Assembly: GCA_016722525.1 (NCBI GenBank)
Contig: JADKJB010000006.1
Span: forward strand, 62,001-126,000
Source: Bacteroidota bacterium
GTDB lineage: Bacteria > Bacteroidota > Bacteroidia > AKYH767-A > OLB10
DNA length: 64,000 nucleotides
Direction of reading: 5' to 3'
In this document: in pieces, positions 53,729 through 63,931 of the stretch
How the letters are laid out: every line of letters begins with the position of its first letter
How positions within the stretch are numbered: position 1 is the first letter of the stretch
Notes under the pieces: generated by a model
What the model was told of the DNA's origin: nothing
Databases searched by the model: none
Seen by the model: the letters and a program-made list of their open reading frames with translations, nothing else
Position numbers and translations under genes: made by a program

Positions 53729-54890
53729 ATGAAGGTATTTAAGATATTGACCATTTTCATTTTTTTCTGTTATACACAGGAAATTCAAATTCTCCATCAA
53801 GGGGCAGGGAGGCTATAGATATTGTGTTTTGTATAGATCTTTCCGGAAGTACTAATGGGCTGGTAGATGATGTGAGAGAGAAACTGTGGGATATTGTTAA
53901 TCAGGTCAATTCTTACCGTCCTGCACCTGAATTCAGGATAGGTGTGGTGGCATTTTCAAGGCCCAGTTTTGGAGCTAAAAACAGTTATGTTAAAGTATTA
54001 CAAAAACTCACCAGTGACTTCGATCAGCTCAGCTATGAACTCTACAAATTGAAGCCCTCAGTGGAAAAAGGGGATCAAATGGTAGGGGAAGCTTTGAGAG
54101 TATCCATTAAAAATATGAATTGGTCGGATGACATTGAAGCACTCAAAGTCATTTATCTGGTTGGAAATGGAATGGTAAATGTGGGTGGCGATAATTATCG
54201 CGATGCATGTGATCTGGCACTCGACAAAAAAATTATTATTAATACTGTTTATTGTCGAACCCGCAATAATGCAGATAAGGAGCTGCCCGGTTGAGAGAAA
54301 TTGCGCGACTTACCGGAGGTGAACAATTTGATGTGAGAATCCATAAACGCACTCCGCTTGTTTTGACTTCCCCAAATATTATTGATTTCAGAGAAATTGC
54401 CGGCAGACTTTCCGCTTCATACCTCTACTTTGGAAAAAATGGCAGCGAGCGAAATAAGATAATGGTAGCAAACGATAAAAATGCTTTTATAGCAAACGAA
54501 ATGACTTTTGAATCACGTTTGTTTTATAAAATATCGGATCGTTATCAGTTTCATCAGCAACATTGGGATTTAGTTGATTATTTGAAGATGACAAATTCTT
54601 CTTTTGATGATTTAGAAATGGAATTTCTTCCAGACTCTTTAAAATTTAAAACCCCTGGTTATGTCAAGGAGGTTGCTTTGAAACTTAAAGAGCAACGCAG
54701 TAGAGCAATTGTTGAGTTGCGTCGTCATATTCCTTACGACAGACAAGCCATTATTAATAAAAGACTCGAAGAAAGAGCCATCGACAAATCTGATATTTTT
54801 GAAAGAGTTGTAATAAATTCTCTCAACAATTTAGCTGCATCTAAAGGCTTTACCACAGGCACATCATCAAGTATTGAATTCCGACGATGA
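53729..54890 (+). CDS. Secreted von Willebrand factor A domain protein (two frameshifts)
   Basis: About 387 residues after repair. A signal peptide (MKVFKILTIFIFFCYTQ) is followed by a vWA domain with the MIDAS motif IDLSGSTNG near residue 35, and later VIYLVGNGMVNVGGDNYRDA and TGGEQFDVRI. The C-terminal 150 residues are charged helices (KEVALKLKEQRSRAIVELRR). Breaks: 53779-53780 (one G lost) and about 54293 (one G lost, restoring GWREIARLTGGEQ). Such proteins bind metal and partner proteins in the periplasm. It overlaps cvpA by 4 bp. Confidence 0.83.
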
Positions 54891-55421
54891 ATTTTTTAGA
54901 TGCCATCATAATTGCTCCGCTACTTTACGGAGCTTATAAGGGTTTTCAAAAAGGATTAATTTATGAAATAGCAATGATCCTTGGGTTGATCATTGGTATT
55001 TATTGCGGATTCAAATTTTCAGGACTTGCTTTTGAGTTGCTGCAGAAATTACTTCCTGATGAAGGACATCTTTTGCATTATATTTCTTTCTTCATTGTCG
55101 TAGGTGTAATAGTTCTGATTGTCATTTTCTACGCCAGGCTGATGGAGGCTGTTTTCAAAATAACTTCACTGAATATGTTCAATAAAATAGCAGGTGCTGT
55201 TTTTGGAATGGCTAAAAATCGCATTGGCCATATCCGTTATATTCTGGCTCATAAAACCTGTTCAGAATTCAATTAATATTCTCCCTGAAAAATCAAGAAA
55301 CGAATCAATTTTTTACCCTTATGTTCTCAAAATAGCATCTGCACTTGCTCCAGCTGTAAAAGATGTAAAGGATGAATTCAAAGAAAATTTCGGATCCGAT
55401 TCAATTTTACCCAATAGATAG
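54887..55421 (+). CDS. CvpA-family membrane protein (frameshifted)
   Basis: About 177 residues after repair, with four membrane helices typical of CvpA/colicin V production protein: FLDAIIIAPLLYGAYKGFQK, IAMILGLIIGIYCGFKF, YISFFIVVGVIVLIVIFYAR and ALAISVIFWLIKP. The A-run at 55214-55218 appears one base too long. The N-terminal GFQKGLIYEI motif is conserved in the family. CvpA proteins are linked to envelope stress; the exact role is unclear. It overlaps the vWA gene start-to-stop (ATGA). Confidence 0.86.
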
Positions 55422-55541
55422 AGTGTTTCAGCAATTAGCAAATTGATACAGTTATATTGGAGTTTTGTTGTTTAAGTATTAAAGCCAAATCATACATTTA
55501 GGAGAGTCATGATTTTTCGCTTTCATTAAGTAAAACTTTTA

Positions 55542-56735
55542 TTACTCTTCCAGCATCATTTCAACACCGGGTAGTTTTTTTTCCTTCAATATATTCCAAC
55601 AAAGCACCTCCACCGGTTGAAACATAAGAAACTTTATCGCCTAAGCCGAATTTATTAATTGCAGCAGCTGAATCACCGCCGCCTATTAATGAAAATGCCC
55701 CATGAGCTGTTGCTTGAACTATGGCTTCGGCAACTGTTTTAGTTCCGTTTTCAAAATTCGGCATTTCGAATACACCCATTGGGCCGTTCCACAAAATTGT
55801 TTTAGAACGACTAATTACTTCGGAAAATTTCTGTGCGGCAACTTTACCTATATCCAAACCCATCCAGCCATCCGGAATTTTATCTGAATCCATTAATTTG
55901 GTATTCGCTTCATTGCTGAAACCATCAGCAATAACAGAATCGATGGGTAGATGAATTTGAACGCCTTGCGCTTTTGCTTTGCGAATAATTTCATTTGCAA
56001 GATCCAGTTTATCTTCTTCGCAAAGAGATGATCCGGTTTTTCCTCCCATTGCTCTGAAAAAAGTATAGGCCATGCCTCCACCAATAATCAGATGATCTAC
56101 TTTCTGCAATAGTTGTTCAATAATAAGAATTTTATCAGAAACTTTAGCCCCCCCTGTAATTGCAGTAAATGGTTTTTGAGCATTTTTCATCACCTTATCG
56201 GCATTAATTATTTCGTTCGCCATCACATACCCAAAAAATTTATTTCCGGGAAAAAACTGTGCTATAACGGCTGTGGATGCATGTTTTCTGTGCGCGGTTC
56301 CAAATGCATCATTAACATATACATCACCTAAATTAGCCAGGCTCTGCAAAACTTCATCACCTTTTTCTTCTTCTTTATAAAATCGAAGATTCTCGAGCAA
56401 AGTACTTCTCCGCTTTTTAAACCTGAAGCAGTTTTTTCAACCAACGGTCCAATACAATCTGCAACAAATTGAACTTCTTTTCCTAAAAGCCCCGATAAAC
56501 AATTTGTAATATGGCGCAAAGAGTATTTGTCGGTAGGTCCTTCTTTAGGTCTTCCGAGATGTGACATAAGTATTACAGAGCCTCCATCTGAAAGAATTTT
56601 TTTTATAGTTGCAATGGCTGCCCGGATGCGTGTATCATCTGTAACCTCTAAGGTGTTTTTGTCGAGTGGCACATTAAAATCAACCCTGATCAGGGCCTTT
56701 TTTCCAGAGAAATTAAAGTTGTCGATTGTTTTCAT
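55542..56735 (-). CDS. pgk: Phosphoglycerate kinase (two frameshifts)
   Basis: 397 residues after repair, the normal length. It shows RVDFNVPLDKNTLEVTDDTR, MSHLGRPKEG, AFGTAHRKHAST, ITGGAKVSDKI, LWNGPMGVFEMPNF and GGGDSAAAINKFG. It transfers phosphate from 1,3-bisphosphoglycerate to ADP in glycolysis. Breaks: the A-run (minus strand) at 56399-56401 lost one base, restoring VLLLENLRFYKEEE; and the T8 run at 55575-55582 gained one, restoring the end GKKLPGVEMMLEE at 55542. Without repair the gene looks like two pieces ending at 55561. Confidence 0.96.
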
Positions 56736-56740
56736 AGGTG

Positions 56741-56771
56741 CAAATTTAAGTTAAAGTGAGAAGCCGTCAAA
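56741..56771 (-). promoter_or_regulatory. Promoter of pgk
   Basis: On the minus strand TTTG (56771-56768), a 19-bp spacer and TAAATTTG (56748-56741): an exact consensus match 5 bp before the pgk start codon, giving a very short leader. Confidence 0.8.
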
Positions 56772-56826
56772 TCCTTTATTCCACTCAATTTGATAAATCA
56801 TGCTTATTTTTGTGGGAGAAGAAATT

Positions 56827-57989
56827 ATGAAATTTACTGATGTAATTGGAAGGCAGGAAGTTAAGGCGCGATTAGTGCATTCCGTTCATGAAGGAAGAAT
56901 TAGTCATGCGCAACTATTTGCTGGAACAGAGGGTGGTTCAGGCTTAGTGTTAGCTTTCGCCTATGCTTGTTTTATCCATTGTGAAAACCCTACGCAGACC
57001 GACTCTTGTGGCATTTGTGCCTCCTGTATCAAGCATAATAAGCTGGTGCACCCAGATTTACATTTCAGCTATCCGGTTGTGACAAATTCCACCATAAAGG
57101 ATCGTTCACCGAAAAGCACAGATTATATTCTTCAATGGCGAGAGGCCTTCCTCCATAATCCATACATGGATATTAATCAATGGTATAATGCTATGGGTGT
57201 GGAGAATAAACAGGGCTTTATGTCGGTAGAAGAAAGCGCCGACATTCTCAGGAAACTGAGCCTTAAGTCATTCGAGTCTAAATATAAAATTCAAATTATT
57301 TGGCTACCTGAAAAGATGCGAGTTGATGCATCAAATAAGCTCCTGAAAATCATTGAAGAGCCGCCTGATAATACTGTTTTCATTTTGGTCACTGAACATA
57401 GAGAGCAACTCTTGCCTACTATTCTGTCAAGAACCCAGTTAGTTAAAACCCCTGCTCCATCCATTCAGGAAATGGCCGATGCTATTGGGAAGCTGTTTAA
57501 TAAAGAACCTAAAATAGCTCGCAGGATTGCAAATCTGGCTAATGGTAAAATTAATGCAGCATTTATTCTGCCGGCGATAAGGAACAAGATTTAAGGGTTG
57601 AACATGATTTTATTAATTGGATGAGGTTATGCTACAGTCCATTTCATGAGAAGGATGGGCGATTTGCCTGGACAGACCTGAACAATTGGATTGAACAAAT
57701 TGCCAAGTCGGGGAGGGAGTACCAAAAATTGTTTCTCTCCTTTTGCCTGGAAGCTTCACGAGAGTGCCTGCTTGTCAACAATGGTGATCCTGAAATGGTT
57801 CGTTTTGATGATGAAGTAATTCCCAATTTCAGTCGATTTACCCGTTTTATTCACTCTGGTAATATTTCTGGAATCAACGATGTTCTTAATAAGGCGCATT
57901 ATGCAGTAGAAAGAAATGCGAATGCCAAAATTTTATTGTTAGATTTGTCTTTTAAAATGAACAGGCTGCTAAATGTAAACAAGGGTTAA
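56827..57989 (+). CDS. holB: DNA polymerase III delta-prime subunit (frameshifted)
   Basis: About 387 residues after repair. It starts MKFTDVIGRQEVKARLVHSV; an earlier in-frame ATG at 56800 lies upstream of the likely -7 box TATTTTTG (56805-56812) and is rejected. It has a degenerate P-loop (AGTEGGSGLVLAFA), the zinc Cys set (CGICASCIKHN), and the clamp-loader segments ASNKLLKIIEEPPDNTVFIL and SRTQLVKTPAPS. The break is at about 57570 (one G lost), after which DKEQDLRVEHDFINW continues. It is part of the replicative clamp loader. Confidence 0.9.
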
Positions 57990-58061
57990 AACAATTCTTG
58001 TCACTTACCAGAATTAGCCGGAGCCTGGCCGGTATTATTAGAATTTAATTTATTTGTATTT

Positions 58062-59609
58062 ATGGGTTGCAGTTCATGTTCAACCAAAACAGGAGATACT
58101 TCACCGGGTTGTAAGAATAATGGCACTTGTGGGACCAGCGGATGCAATAAGCTGAATGTTTATAATTGGCTTTCAGATATGGAGCTTCCTGAAGGACAAA
58201 AACCCTACAATATTGTTGAAGTACGTTTCAAAGGTAGCAGGAAAGAATTTTATAGAAATTCTGAATTTCTGGAATTAAAAACCGGTGATATGGTAGCTGT
58301 TGAAGGAAATCCGGGCCACGACATAGGATTGATATCTATTGCAGGTGAACTGGTGAGGTTTCAACTTAAGAAGAAAGGTGTTACCGAAGACTCTGAAGAA
58401 ATTAAGTCTCTTTACCGATTGGCACGACCCTCTGATATTGAAAAATTTGATGCTGTTAAAGCTCTTGAAGTGGACACCATGTACCGGGCTCGTTCAATTG
58501 CTTTGAAATTAAATCTCAGGATGAAACTGAGTGATGTAGAGTTTCAAGGCGATGGTAAAAAAGCTACTTTTTATTATACTGCCGACGAACGGGTTGATTT
58601 TAGAGAGCTCATTAAAAAACTTTCCGACGAACTTAAAACCCGTATTGAAATGCGGCAGATTGGCATGCGACAAGAAGCCAGTCGTTTAGGTGGAATTGGC
58701 TCATGCGGCCGGGAATTATGTTGTTCAACATGGCTCACCGATTTTAAAATTGTGTCAACCAGCGCGGCCCGTTATCAAAACTTATCACTCAATCCGCTTA
58801 AACTCGCAGGGCAATGTGGAAAGTTGAAATGTTGTTTGAACTATGAACTGGATTCTTATATGGATGCCATTCATGACATACCCGATGCCAACACCAGGCT
58901 CGAAACTTTAAAAGGATATGCTTTGCATCGCAAAACAGATATCTTTAAACGACTGATGTGGTTTGCTTATGTTGAAGAAGCTACCAATGTTGCAATTAAT
59001 TCCGACAATTGGATTGCTATCCCGGTAGATCGTGTAAAAGAGATAATTGGATTGAATAAAGCCGGTGAAAAGCCTGCTGATTTAAATGATTATGCTGAAA
59101 TTGATATCGTTGAAAAGCCTCTCGATTATTCTGATGTTGTTGGTCAGGATAGTTTGACGCGGATGATGGATAAAAAGAAAAGAAAAAGAAAAAGAAATAA
59201 CAAGCCGGTCCCATCTGGCACAAGCCGGCCACCACAGGGTGATAGAAAACCTAATTTGCCCGCTGATCGTTCCGGCCCACCATCCAGACCTTCATCACCT
59301 CAAAGAACTCCTCCTCCGGCGAAGTCACAAAATGCGGATAGACCGAATCAACAAGTTCAAAAAACAGATGGACCTAAACCAGTTGTTCCGCCAAATAGCG
59401 GCCAGGCTGGAAGACCTCAGCGTGCTCCGGTAAATCCTCCTCGGCCAGCACCACAATCACCGCAGCAGGTAAAACCAGATGTAAGTCAGCCACCATCACC
59501 GCAGATAAAACCTAAAGCAGATAATCCCGAACAAGGAGGAACAGAAGGGAATCGTCCTCCTGGTAGAGTTCGCCAAACACCTCCAAGGATAAACCCTCCT
59601 CAGGAATGA
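58062..59609 (+). CDS. PSP1-domain protein (YaaT/RicT-like) with Cys-rich head and Pro-rich tail
   Basis: 515 residues, intact. Residues 1-30 are Cys-rich (MGCSSCSTKTGDTSPGCKNN and CGTSGCNK). The PSP1 core (about 45-310) shows ASRLGGIGSCGRELCCSTWL and LAGQCGKLKCCLNYELD, the conserved Cys pattern. The last 140 residues are a basic/Pro-rich disordered tail (KKKRKRKRNNKPVPSG). In Bacillus, YaaT (RicT) acts with RicA and RicF in an iron-sulfur complex affecting RNA processing; partners are not seen here. The stop overlaps the gldH start. Confidence 0.92.
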   Translation: MGCSSCSTKTGDTSPGCKNNGTCGTSGCNKLNVYNWLSDMELPEGQKPYNIVEVRFKGSRKEFYRNSEFLELKTGDMVAVEGNPGHDIGLISIAGELVRFQLKKKGVTEDSEEIKSLYRLARPSDIEKFDAVKALEVDTMYRARSIALKLNLRMKLSDVEFQGDGKKATFYYTADERVDFRELIKKLSDELKTRIEMRQIGMRQEASRLGGIGSCGRELCCSTWLTDFKIVSTSAARYQNLSLNPLKLAGQCGKLKCCLNYELDSYMDAIHDIPDANTRLETLKGYALHRKTDIFKRLMWFAYVEEATNVAINSDNWIAIPVDRVKEIIGLNKAGEKPADLNDYAEIDIVEKPLDYSDVVGQDSLTRMMDKKKRKRKRNNKPVPSGTSRPPQGDRKPNLPADRSGPPSRPSSPQRTPPPAKSQNADRPNQQVQKTDGPKPVVPPNSGQAGRPQRAPVNPPRPAPQSPQQVKPDVSQPPSPQIKPKADNPEQGGTEGNRPPGRVRQTPPRINPPQE

Positions 59610-60079
59610 TAAAGTATAATTTAGAGTTGATAGTATTTATAGTACTCTCATTAACTCTTGCTTCTTGCGATCCTACTCGTTTTTATGAAGAGAATAAGAA
59701 AATACCCAAAGCAGAGTGGGATCAAAATTCACCTTTATTGTTTCAAACTATAATTGCGGATACGACCATTCCATATAACGTTTATATTAATGTCAGAAAT
59801 GCAGGTAATTATCGTTTCAGTAATCTGTATTTGTTTATCAACACAGTTTTTCCAGGCGGTCAAATACAGCGTGATACTTTGGAGTGCACCTTGGCCGCTC
59901 CCGACGGACTTTGGTTAGGTGAAGGGCTGGGTGATATTTTCAGCAATAAAATTTTGTTTAAAGAAAATGTGAAATTTCCTCAGTCCGGAGAATACCGGTT
60001 TGAACTTTTTCAGGCCATGCGTATCAATCCACTTCCCGGCATTTTTGATGCAGGAATAAGAATTGAAAAATCGAAATAG
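59606..60079 (+). CDS. gldH: Gliding-motility lipoprotein GldH
   Basis: 157 residues with a lipoprotein signal (ELIVFIVLSLTLASC, lipobox LASC). The mature domain matches GldH: DPTRFYEENKKIPKAEW, VYINVRNAGNYRFSNLYLFI, LAAPDGLWLGEGLGDIF and ELFQAMRINPLPGIFDAGI. GldH is required for gliding in Flavobacterium but is widespread in Bacteroidota, including non-gliders, so it does not by itself prove motility. The start overlaps the PSP1 stop by 4 bp (ATGA), as is common for this pair. Confidence 0.95.
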   Translation: MIKYNLELIVFIVLSLTLASCDPTRFYEENKKIPKAEWDQNSPLLFQTIIADTTIPYNVYINVRNAGNYRFSNLYLFINTVFPGGQIQRDTLECTLAAPDGLWLGEGLGDIFSNKILFKENVKFPQSGEYRFELFQAMRINPLPGIFDAGIRIEKSK

Positions 60080-60094
60080 GTAGAGGTAATTAAA

Positions 60095-60724
60095 TTAACT
60101 GTTTTCTTTTGCCGTTTTGTAACAGTAGCGCATGTAATAAGTGAACCAGGTTACAATTCCGAAGAGTTTAACAGCATCCTCTAAAAAAGAATCTTCCGGT
60201 ATGGGCATGGGTATTAAATCAACAAACTGTGAAATACCAATGAGTCCAGATGCAATGATTAAAATAATATATTCCGAGATCAGCAATTCCGAGCGAAACA
60301 TAATGACATAAACAAGAATAATGTTGATGTAAATCAGGTAGACTACATTTTTTGGAAGCGAAAAATAAACCGGCAATACATTTTCATGAAACATAAACAG
60401 ATCATCAAAAAGTAACAGACCTGATATCAAGCCTGAGTAGAGCAGAAAATGTTTGACTCTGATTTGCGAGGGGTTTTCTGCTATTAGTGACCTTGTAAAA
60501 AAGCAAATAACCGAAGTTGCGCACCAAAATAAAATGCCTATGTAAGAGAAAAATCCCAAATAAAAAGGCGTGTTTAAAATAGCAGCAGGATCCTGAGTGA
60601 GTTGATGCGATTGTACATTATTTTCAATTCCAATAAAAATAACAACCGATAAAATAGCAGTGGTTAATGCATAAAGCACAACCAGTATTGGAGCTGCATC
60701 TTTTAATTGATTTCTGATATCCAT
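60095..60724 (-). CDS. Hypothetical polytopic membrane protein
   Basis: 209 residues with about six membrane helices (APILVVLYALTTAILSVVIF, YLGFFSYIGILFWCATSVIC, LLYSGLISGLLLFDDLFMFH, VVYLIYINIILVYVIMF, EYIILIIASGLIGIS). A conserved acidic/His pair (DDLFMFHE) lies at the end of helix 3. I do not recognise the family with certainty. It converges with gldH 16 bp away. Confidence 0.7.
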   Translation of the reverse strand: MDIRNQLKDAAPILVVLYALTTAILSVVIFIGIENNVQSHQLTQDPAAILNTPFYLGFFSYIGILFWCATSVICFFTRSLIAENPSQIRVKHFLLYSGLISGLLLFDDLFMFHENVLPVYFSLPKNVVYLIYINIILVYVIMFRSELLISEYIILIIASGLIGISQFVDLIPMPIPEDSFLEDAVKLFGIVTWFTYYMRYCYKTAKENS

Positions 60725-60776
60725 TTCAATTTTACAAATATAAATATTCCGTGCTCATATCATTATTTTAATTGGT

Positions 60777-60820
60777 ATAAAAAAAGCCGTCTTGCAATTG
60801 AGCAAGACGGCTTTTTTTTA
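60777..60820 (-). terminator. Terminator after ppiD
   Basis: Stem AAAAAAGCCGTCTTGC / GCAAGACGGCTTTTTT with a 6-base loop, T-rich on both strands. It serves ppiD on the minus strand; the next minus-strand gene starts beyond it. Confidence 0.92.
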
Positions 60821-60833
60821 TACTTAATAGAAA

Positions 60834-62969
60834 TTAATAGTACTTTCCTCTGTTATCTACTATCTCAGCTTTTTCTTTCAGCGCGTTAAAAACTTCATAG
60901 CTAGCACGTTGCTGAAGTTGTTGAACAGTTTGGTTTTTGTTATTTGTGTAGTCGGTGATCGCGGTGGGTTCGGTAAAGCTATTTACAACTGCAACAAATA
61001 CACCTGCGGTGCCTTCAATAGGTTTTGATAGCTGGCCTTGTTTAATACTAAAAATAGTTCCAACCAATGCTGGTTCAACTCCCAAATTAGGAATAAAACT
61101 AGAAGCAAAGTTGAGGCCTTCAGCACTTTTAACTTGGGTACCTAAAGCAGTTGCCAGTTCCTCAATGGTTTTAGCTGATGCAGATTTAGCGTTTATTTTT
61201 TCAATAAGTAGTTGCGCTTTTTTACTGGTGAGAACTTTGCCTTTTACAAGTTCAGTTGCTTTTTCAAAAGGTGCAATTCCTTTTTCTTTTGCTTCCAGTA
61301 AATGAGCTACAACAAATTTATTTCCGAAGTCGTAGGTCTTTGATACATCACCTTCTTTGGATTGGTAAGCCCATTGAATAAGTGCTCTAGGTGATTCAAG
61401 TCCGGCTATAAATTTATCAGTCTCCTTTAAATTTTCGGCAACTCTTTTATTTAATCCTTGTTCTTGCACCGATTTTGTGAAGGCTTCACTGTTCGTGTTT
61501 TTGCTGGCAAACTCGTTCGCTTTCGCAAATGCCATTTGGTAGGTTTTTGATCCTGGTTCAATTCTTCTTTCTATAGTTGCAACTTTTACTTTCGTAGATG
61601 GAGTTGTTTGATCGGTCACCTTAATTAAATGAAATCCAAAATTGGATTCAACTAAAGAAACACTTCCCTTTTTTGTTTCAAAGGCACCTGTTTTAAATCT
61701 GGGATCCATTGGACTTTCCTGAGTGATCCAATCAAGGTCGCCTTCTTTTTCAGCTGAAACTTTATCGTCGGATTGGAATTTAGCAATTTCAGTAAACTTT
61801 TTAGGATCTTTATTTATAAGTCCCATAAGGCTGTCGGCCATTGCCTGAGCTTGCTCTTTGGTGCGTGTCACCTCTGCAGGTGCTCTTTCAGAACCGGCAT
61901 AGGCTATTAATGCATGACTTACTTTAATCGAATCTGAAATGGATTTAACATCAATTAATTTTGAAAGTTTATAATTGTTGTTTTCTTCATACGGTCCAAC
62001 TACAGTACCTATTGACGTTCCGTTGAAAAAAGTAGAATCGATAATTGGTGAAAGTGTTCCGCGTTTAAAATAAGCAATCTCGTTTTTGTTATCCGTATTT
62101 ACTGAAACAAATAAAGAATCATCTGTTGATTCACGGAATGGCTGCGTGAGCTGGTCGATACTTTTAAGAGTAGCTTCACGATCTGTTTGTGAAGGAACCA
62201 CATCGAAAGTAACATACTCTAACTTCCTGGCAGCTTCTTGTTTGAAATCGTTTTGATGAGAGTTGTAATAGTCCCGAAGTTCTTTATCACTGACAGCAAT
62301 TGTAGAATCAACTATAGTGTTGTAATTAAAATCGATGAATTTTACTGAGGCAGTTTTGGTTTGAATCTCATAAGTATTTTTTGCTTCTTCGGTAGTAACA
62401 AAAAGGCCGTGCTTAATAAGCTGATCATACTTTTCCTTCATTCTTTCCTCAGCAATAAATTTTTCGAAAGCGATCCATTGAGCACGTGTTTTGCCCGTAG
62501 CATCATTATCCATATTTTTTAAAAACTGCAATACATTGGCTGGAGAAAATTCACCGGTCTTAGGATCTTTAAATGCTTCCTTAATTTGAGGATGTGGATT
62601 TTTACCCTGAATCATTTCAAACAGTTCGTCAGCACTCACTTGGACACCCGTTTTAGCATATTGCTTTTTCATGATTTCCTCATTCAGAAGTTGAGTCCAA
62701 GCCTGTTCACGCAGCGACTCCATGGTGGTTTGATCAATGGTTTGATTACCGGTATTGAGTTTGTAATTCTCTTCCAGTTGTTGTACCATACTTTCGAAAT
62801 CCTGAATATTTACCTTTTTGCCACCTATTACAGCCAAATCATTTCCTGAACCGGTCAGAAAACTACGGTTTGATGTTAACAGATCGCCAAGGATAAAAGC
62901 TACCAAACTAAATCCTACAATACCAATGAGCAAGCCCGCTCTTTGACGGATTTTTCCAATTACAGCCAT
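60834..62969 (-). CDS. PpiD-like periplasmic folding factor (SurA_N plus parvulin domain)
   Basis: 711 residues, intact. A single N-terminal membrane anchor (LLIGIVGFSLVAFILGDLL) and a SurA-N-like chaperone region (about 45-220) precede a parvulin-type domain (about 345-455; KVSHALIAYAGSERAPAEV, then LDWITQESPMDPRFKTGAF and GFHLIKVTD). A further 250 residues follow. It is the Bacteroidota PpiD/SurA-like type, assisting outer-membrane protein folding. A terminator follows its stop. Confidence 0.93.
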   Translation of the reverse strand: MAVIGKIRQRAGLLIGIVGFSLVAFILGDLLTSNRSFLTGSGNDLAVIGGKKVNIQDFESMVQQLEENYKLNTGNQTIDQTTMESLREQAWTQLLNEEIMKKQYAKTGVQVSADELFEMIQGKNPHPQIKEAFKDPKTGEFSPANVLQFLKNMDNDATGKTRAQWIAFEKFIAEERMKEKYDQLIKHGLFVTTEEAKNTYEIQTKTASVKFIDFNYNTIVDSTIAVSDKELRDYYNSHQNDFKQEAARKLEYVTFDVVPSQTDREATLKSIDQLTQPFRESTDDSLFVSVNTDNKNEIAYFKRGTLSPIIDSTFFNGTSIGTVVGPYEENNNYKLSKLIDVKSISDSIKVSHALIAYAGSERAPAEVTRTKEQAQAMADSLMGLINKDPKKFTEIAKFQSDDKVSAEKEGDLDWITQESPMDPRFKTGAFETKKGSVSLVESNFGFHLIKVTDQTTPSTKVKVATIERRIEPGSKTYQMAFAKANEFASKNTNSEAFTKSVQEQGLNKRVAENLKETDKFIAGLESPRALIQWAYQSKEGDVSKTYDFGNKFVVAHLLEAKEKGIAPFEKATELVKGKVLTSKKAQLLIEKINAKSASAKTIEELATALGTQVKSAEGLNFASSFIPNLGVEPALVGTIFSIKQGQLSKPIEGTAGVFVAVVNSFTEPTAITDYTNNKNQTVQQLQQRASYEVFNALKEKAEIVDNRGKYY

Positions 62970-63138
62970 TTTAGCTATTATTTAAATTAAATAATTGATT
63001 ATTAATGTTTTGATCCAATTTTAATTCGTAGGAATTTTCCCTTGAATTAAAACAGGCCGCGAAGATACAACGGAAATTCCAATAATAAAAGTTATAAATG
63101 CTGATAAATCAATGAGAATGGAAGTAAAAACAACTCTT

Positions 63139-63351
63139 CTATTCAGGATCCACTGTTGAGGATTTTTTTTGCTTTTCATAGGCCAACCGCTGCTTTCTTC
63201 TTACAAAATAAAAAACTGCTGCAATTAATGTGAAAATTAATGGCCAAATGGCTGCAACCAGACCCTCATCAAAAAAATTATAAATACAAAGGCCAATTCC
63301 AACAAGACCAAATAGCAGCCATGAAATTTCAAGGATTCGGAGTGTGTTCAT
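63139..63351 (-). CDS. Small two-helix membrane protein
   Basis: 70 residues with two membrane segments (LEISWLLFGLVGIGLCIYNFF and VAAIWPLIFTLIAAVFYFV) and a basic tail (RRKQRLAYEKQKKS). It overlaps the end of the upstream lptC-like gene by 23 bp, so it is probably co-transcribed with it. Function unknown. Confidence 0.65.
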   Translation of the reverse strand: MNTLRILEISWLLFGLVGIGLCIYNFFDEGLVAAIWPLIFTLIAAVFYFVRRKQRLAYEKQKKSSTVDPE

Positions 63352-63931
63352 CTTTGTTAATTGTTATAGTGCCTTTAATATTGAATATTTTGTAATTGGT
63401 AAAATCTTGATTGGCTTCAAATCCGTTTCCAAAGATTATCTTATCTTTAGTTGTGATTTTCACGAATTCCTTACTATAGATTTTTGCATTTTTTTCATCC
63501 CATACCAGGTGTTCCGTATTTAATTTCTCTCCTTTGGCATTTATTACAACCACATCATTTTTTGCCTCCATCACATTCTCACTTTCTTTCCTTAATGCAT
63601 ATTTTGAAGTGAGTCTGGAATTGACACGCATCTGTTCATCATAAAACTCAACATCCACACCTTTGGGCATCTCCGTGATTGGTTTTTCTCCTTGAAACCT
63701 GTTCATTTCAGGAGCCGTAATTTTTACTTTTACTTTTGATGAATCACTGTATAAAATTTCTAGTCCTTTAGATGTTTCAACTGGAAAGGCTTTTTTGCCC
63801 GTTACAAGACTTACTTTTTCAATATCGTTTTCGCAAGAACTACCGACGCACATAAACAAAAATAATATAAAAAAGCGGGAATATTCTCCTGTTTTGCATA
63901 TAATATTTTTATAGTGGATTGCCGACATCAT
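63329..63931 (-). CDS. lptC: LPS export ABC transporter periplasmic protein LptC
   Basis: 200 residues. The hydrophobic segment YSRFFILFLFMCVGSSC ends in a lipobox-like Cys, so this version may be lipid-anchored rather than having a plain membrane helix. The mature part shows the LptC repeats: GLEILYSDSSKVKVKITAPE, PKGVDVEFYDEQMRVNSRLT, SKYALRKESENVMEAKNDVV and KIYSKEFVKITTKDKIIFGN. It transfers LPS from the inner-membrane LptBFG to the bridge. Its start overlaps the stop of the next upstream gene. Confidence 0.88.
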   Translation of the reverse strand: MMSAIHYKNIICKTGEYSRFFILFLFMCVGSSCENDIEKVSLVTGKKAFPVETSKGLEILYSDSSKVKVKITAPEMNRFQGEKPITEMPKGVDVEFYDEQMRVNSRLTSKYALRKESENVMEAKNDVVVINAKGEKLNTEHLVWDEKNAKIYSKEFVKITTKDKIIFGNGFEANQDFTNYKIFNIKGTITINKDEHTPNP

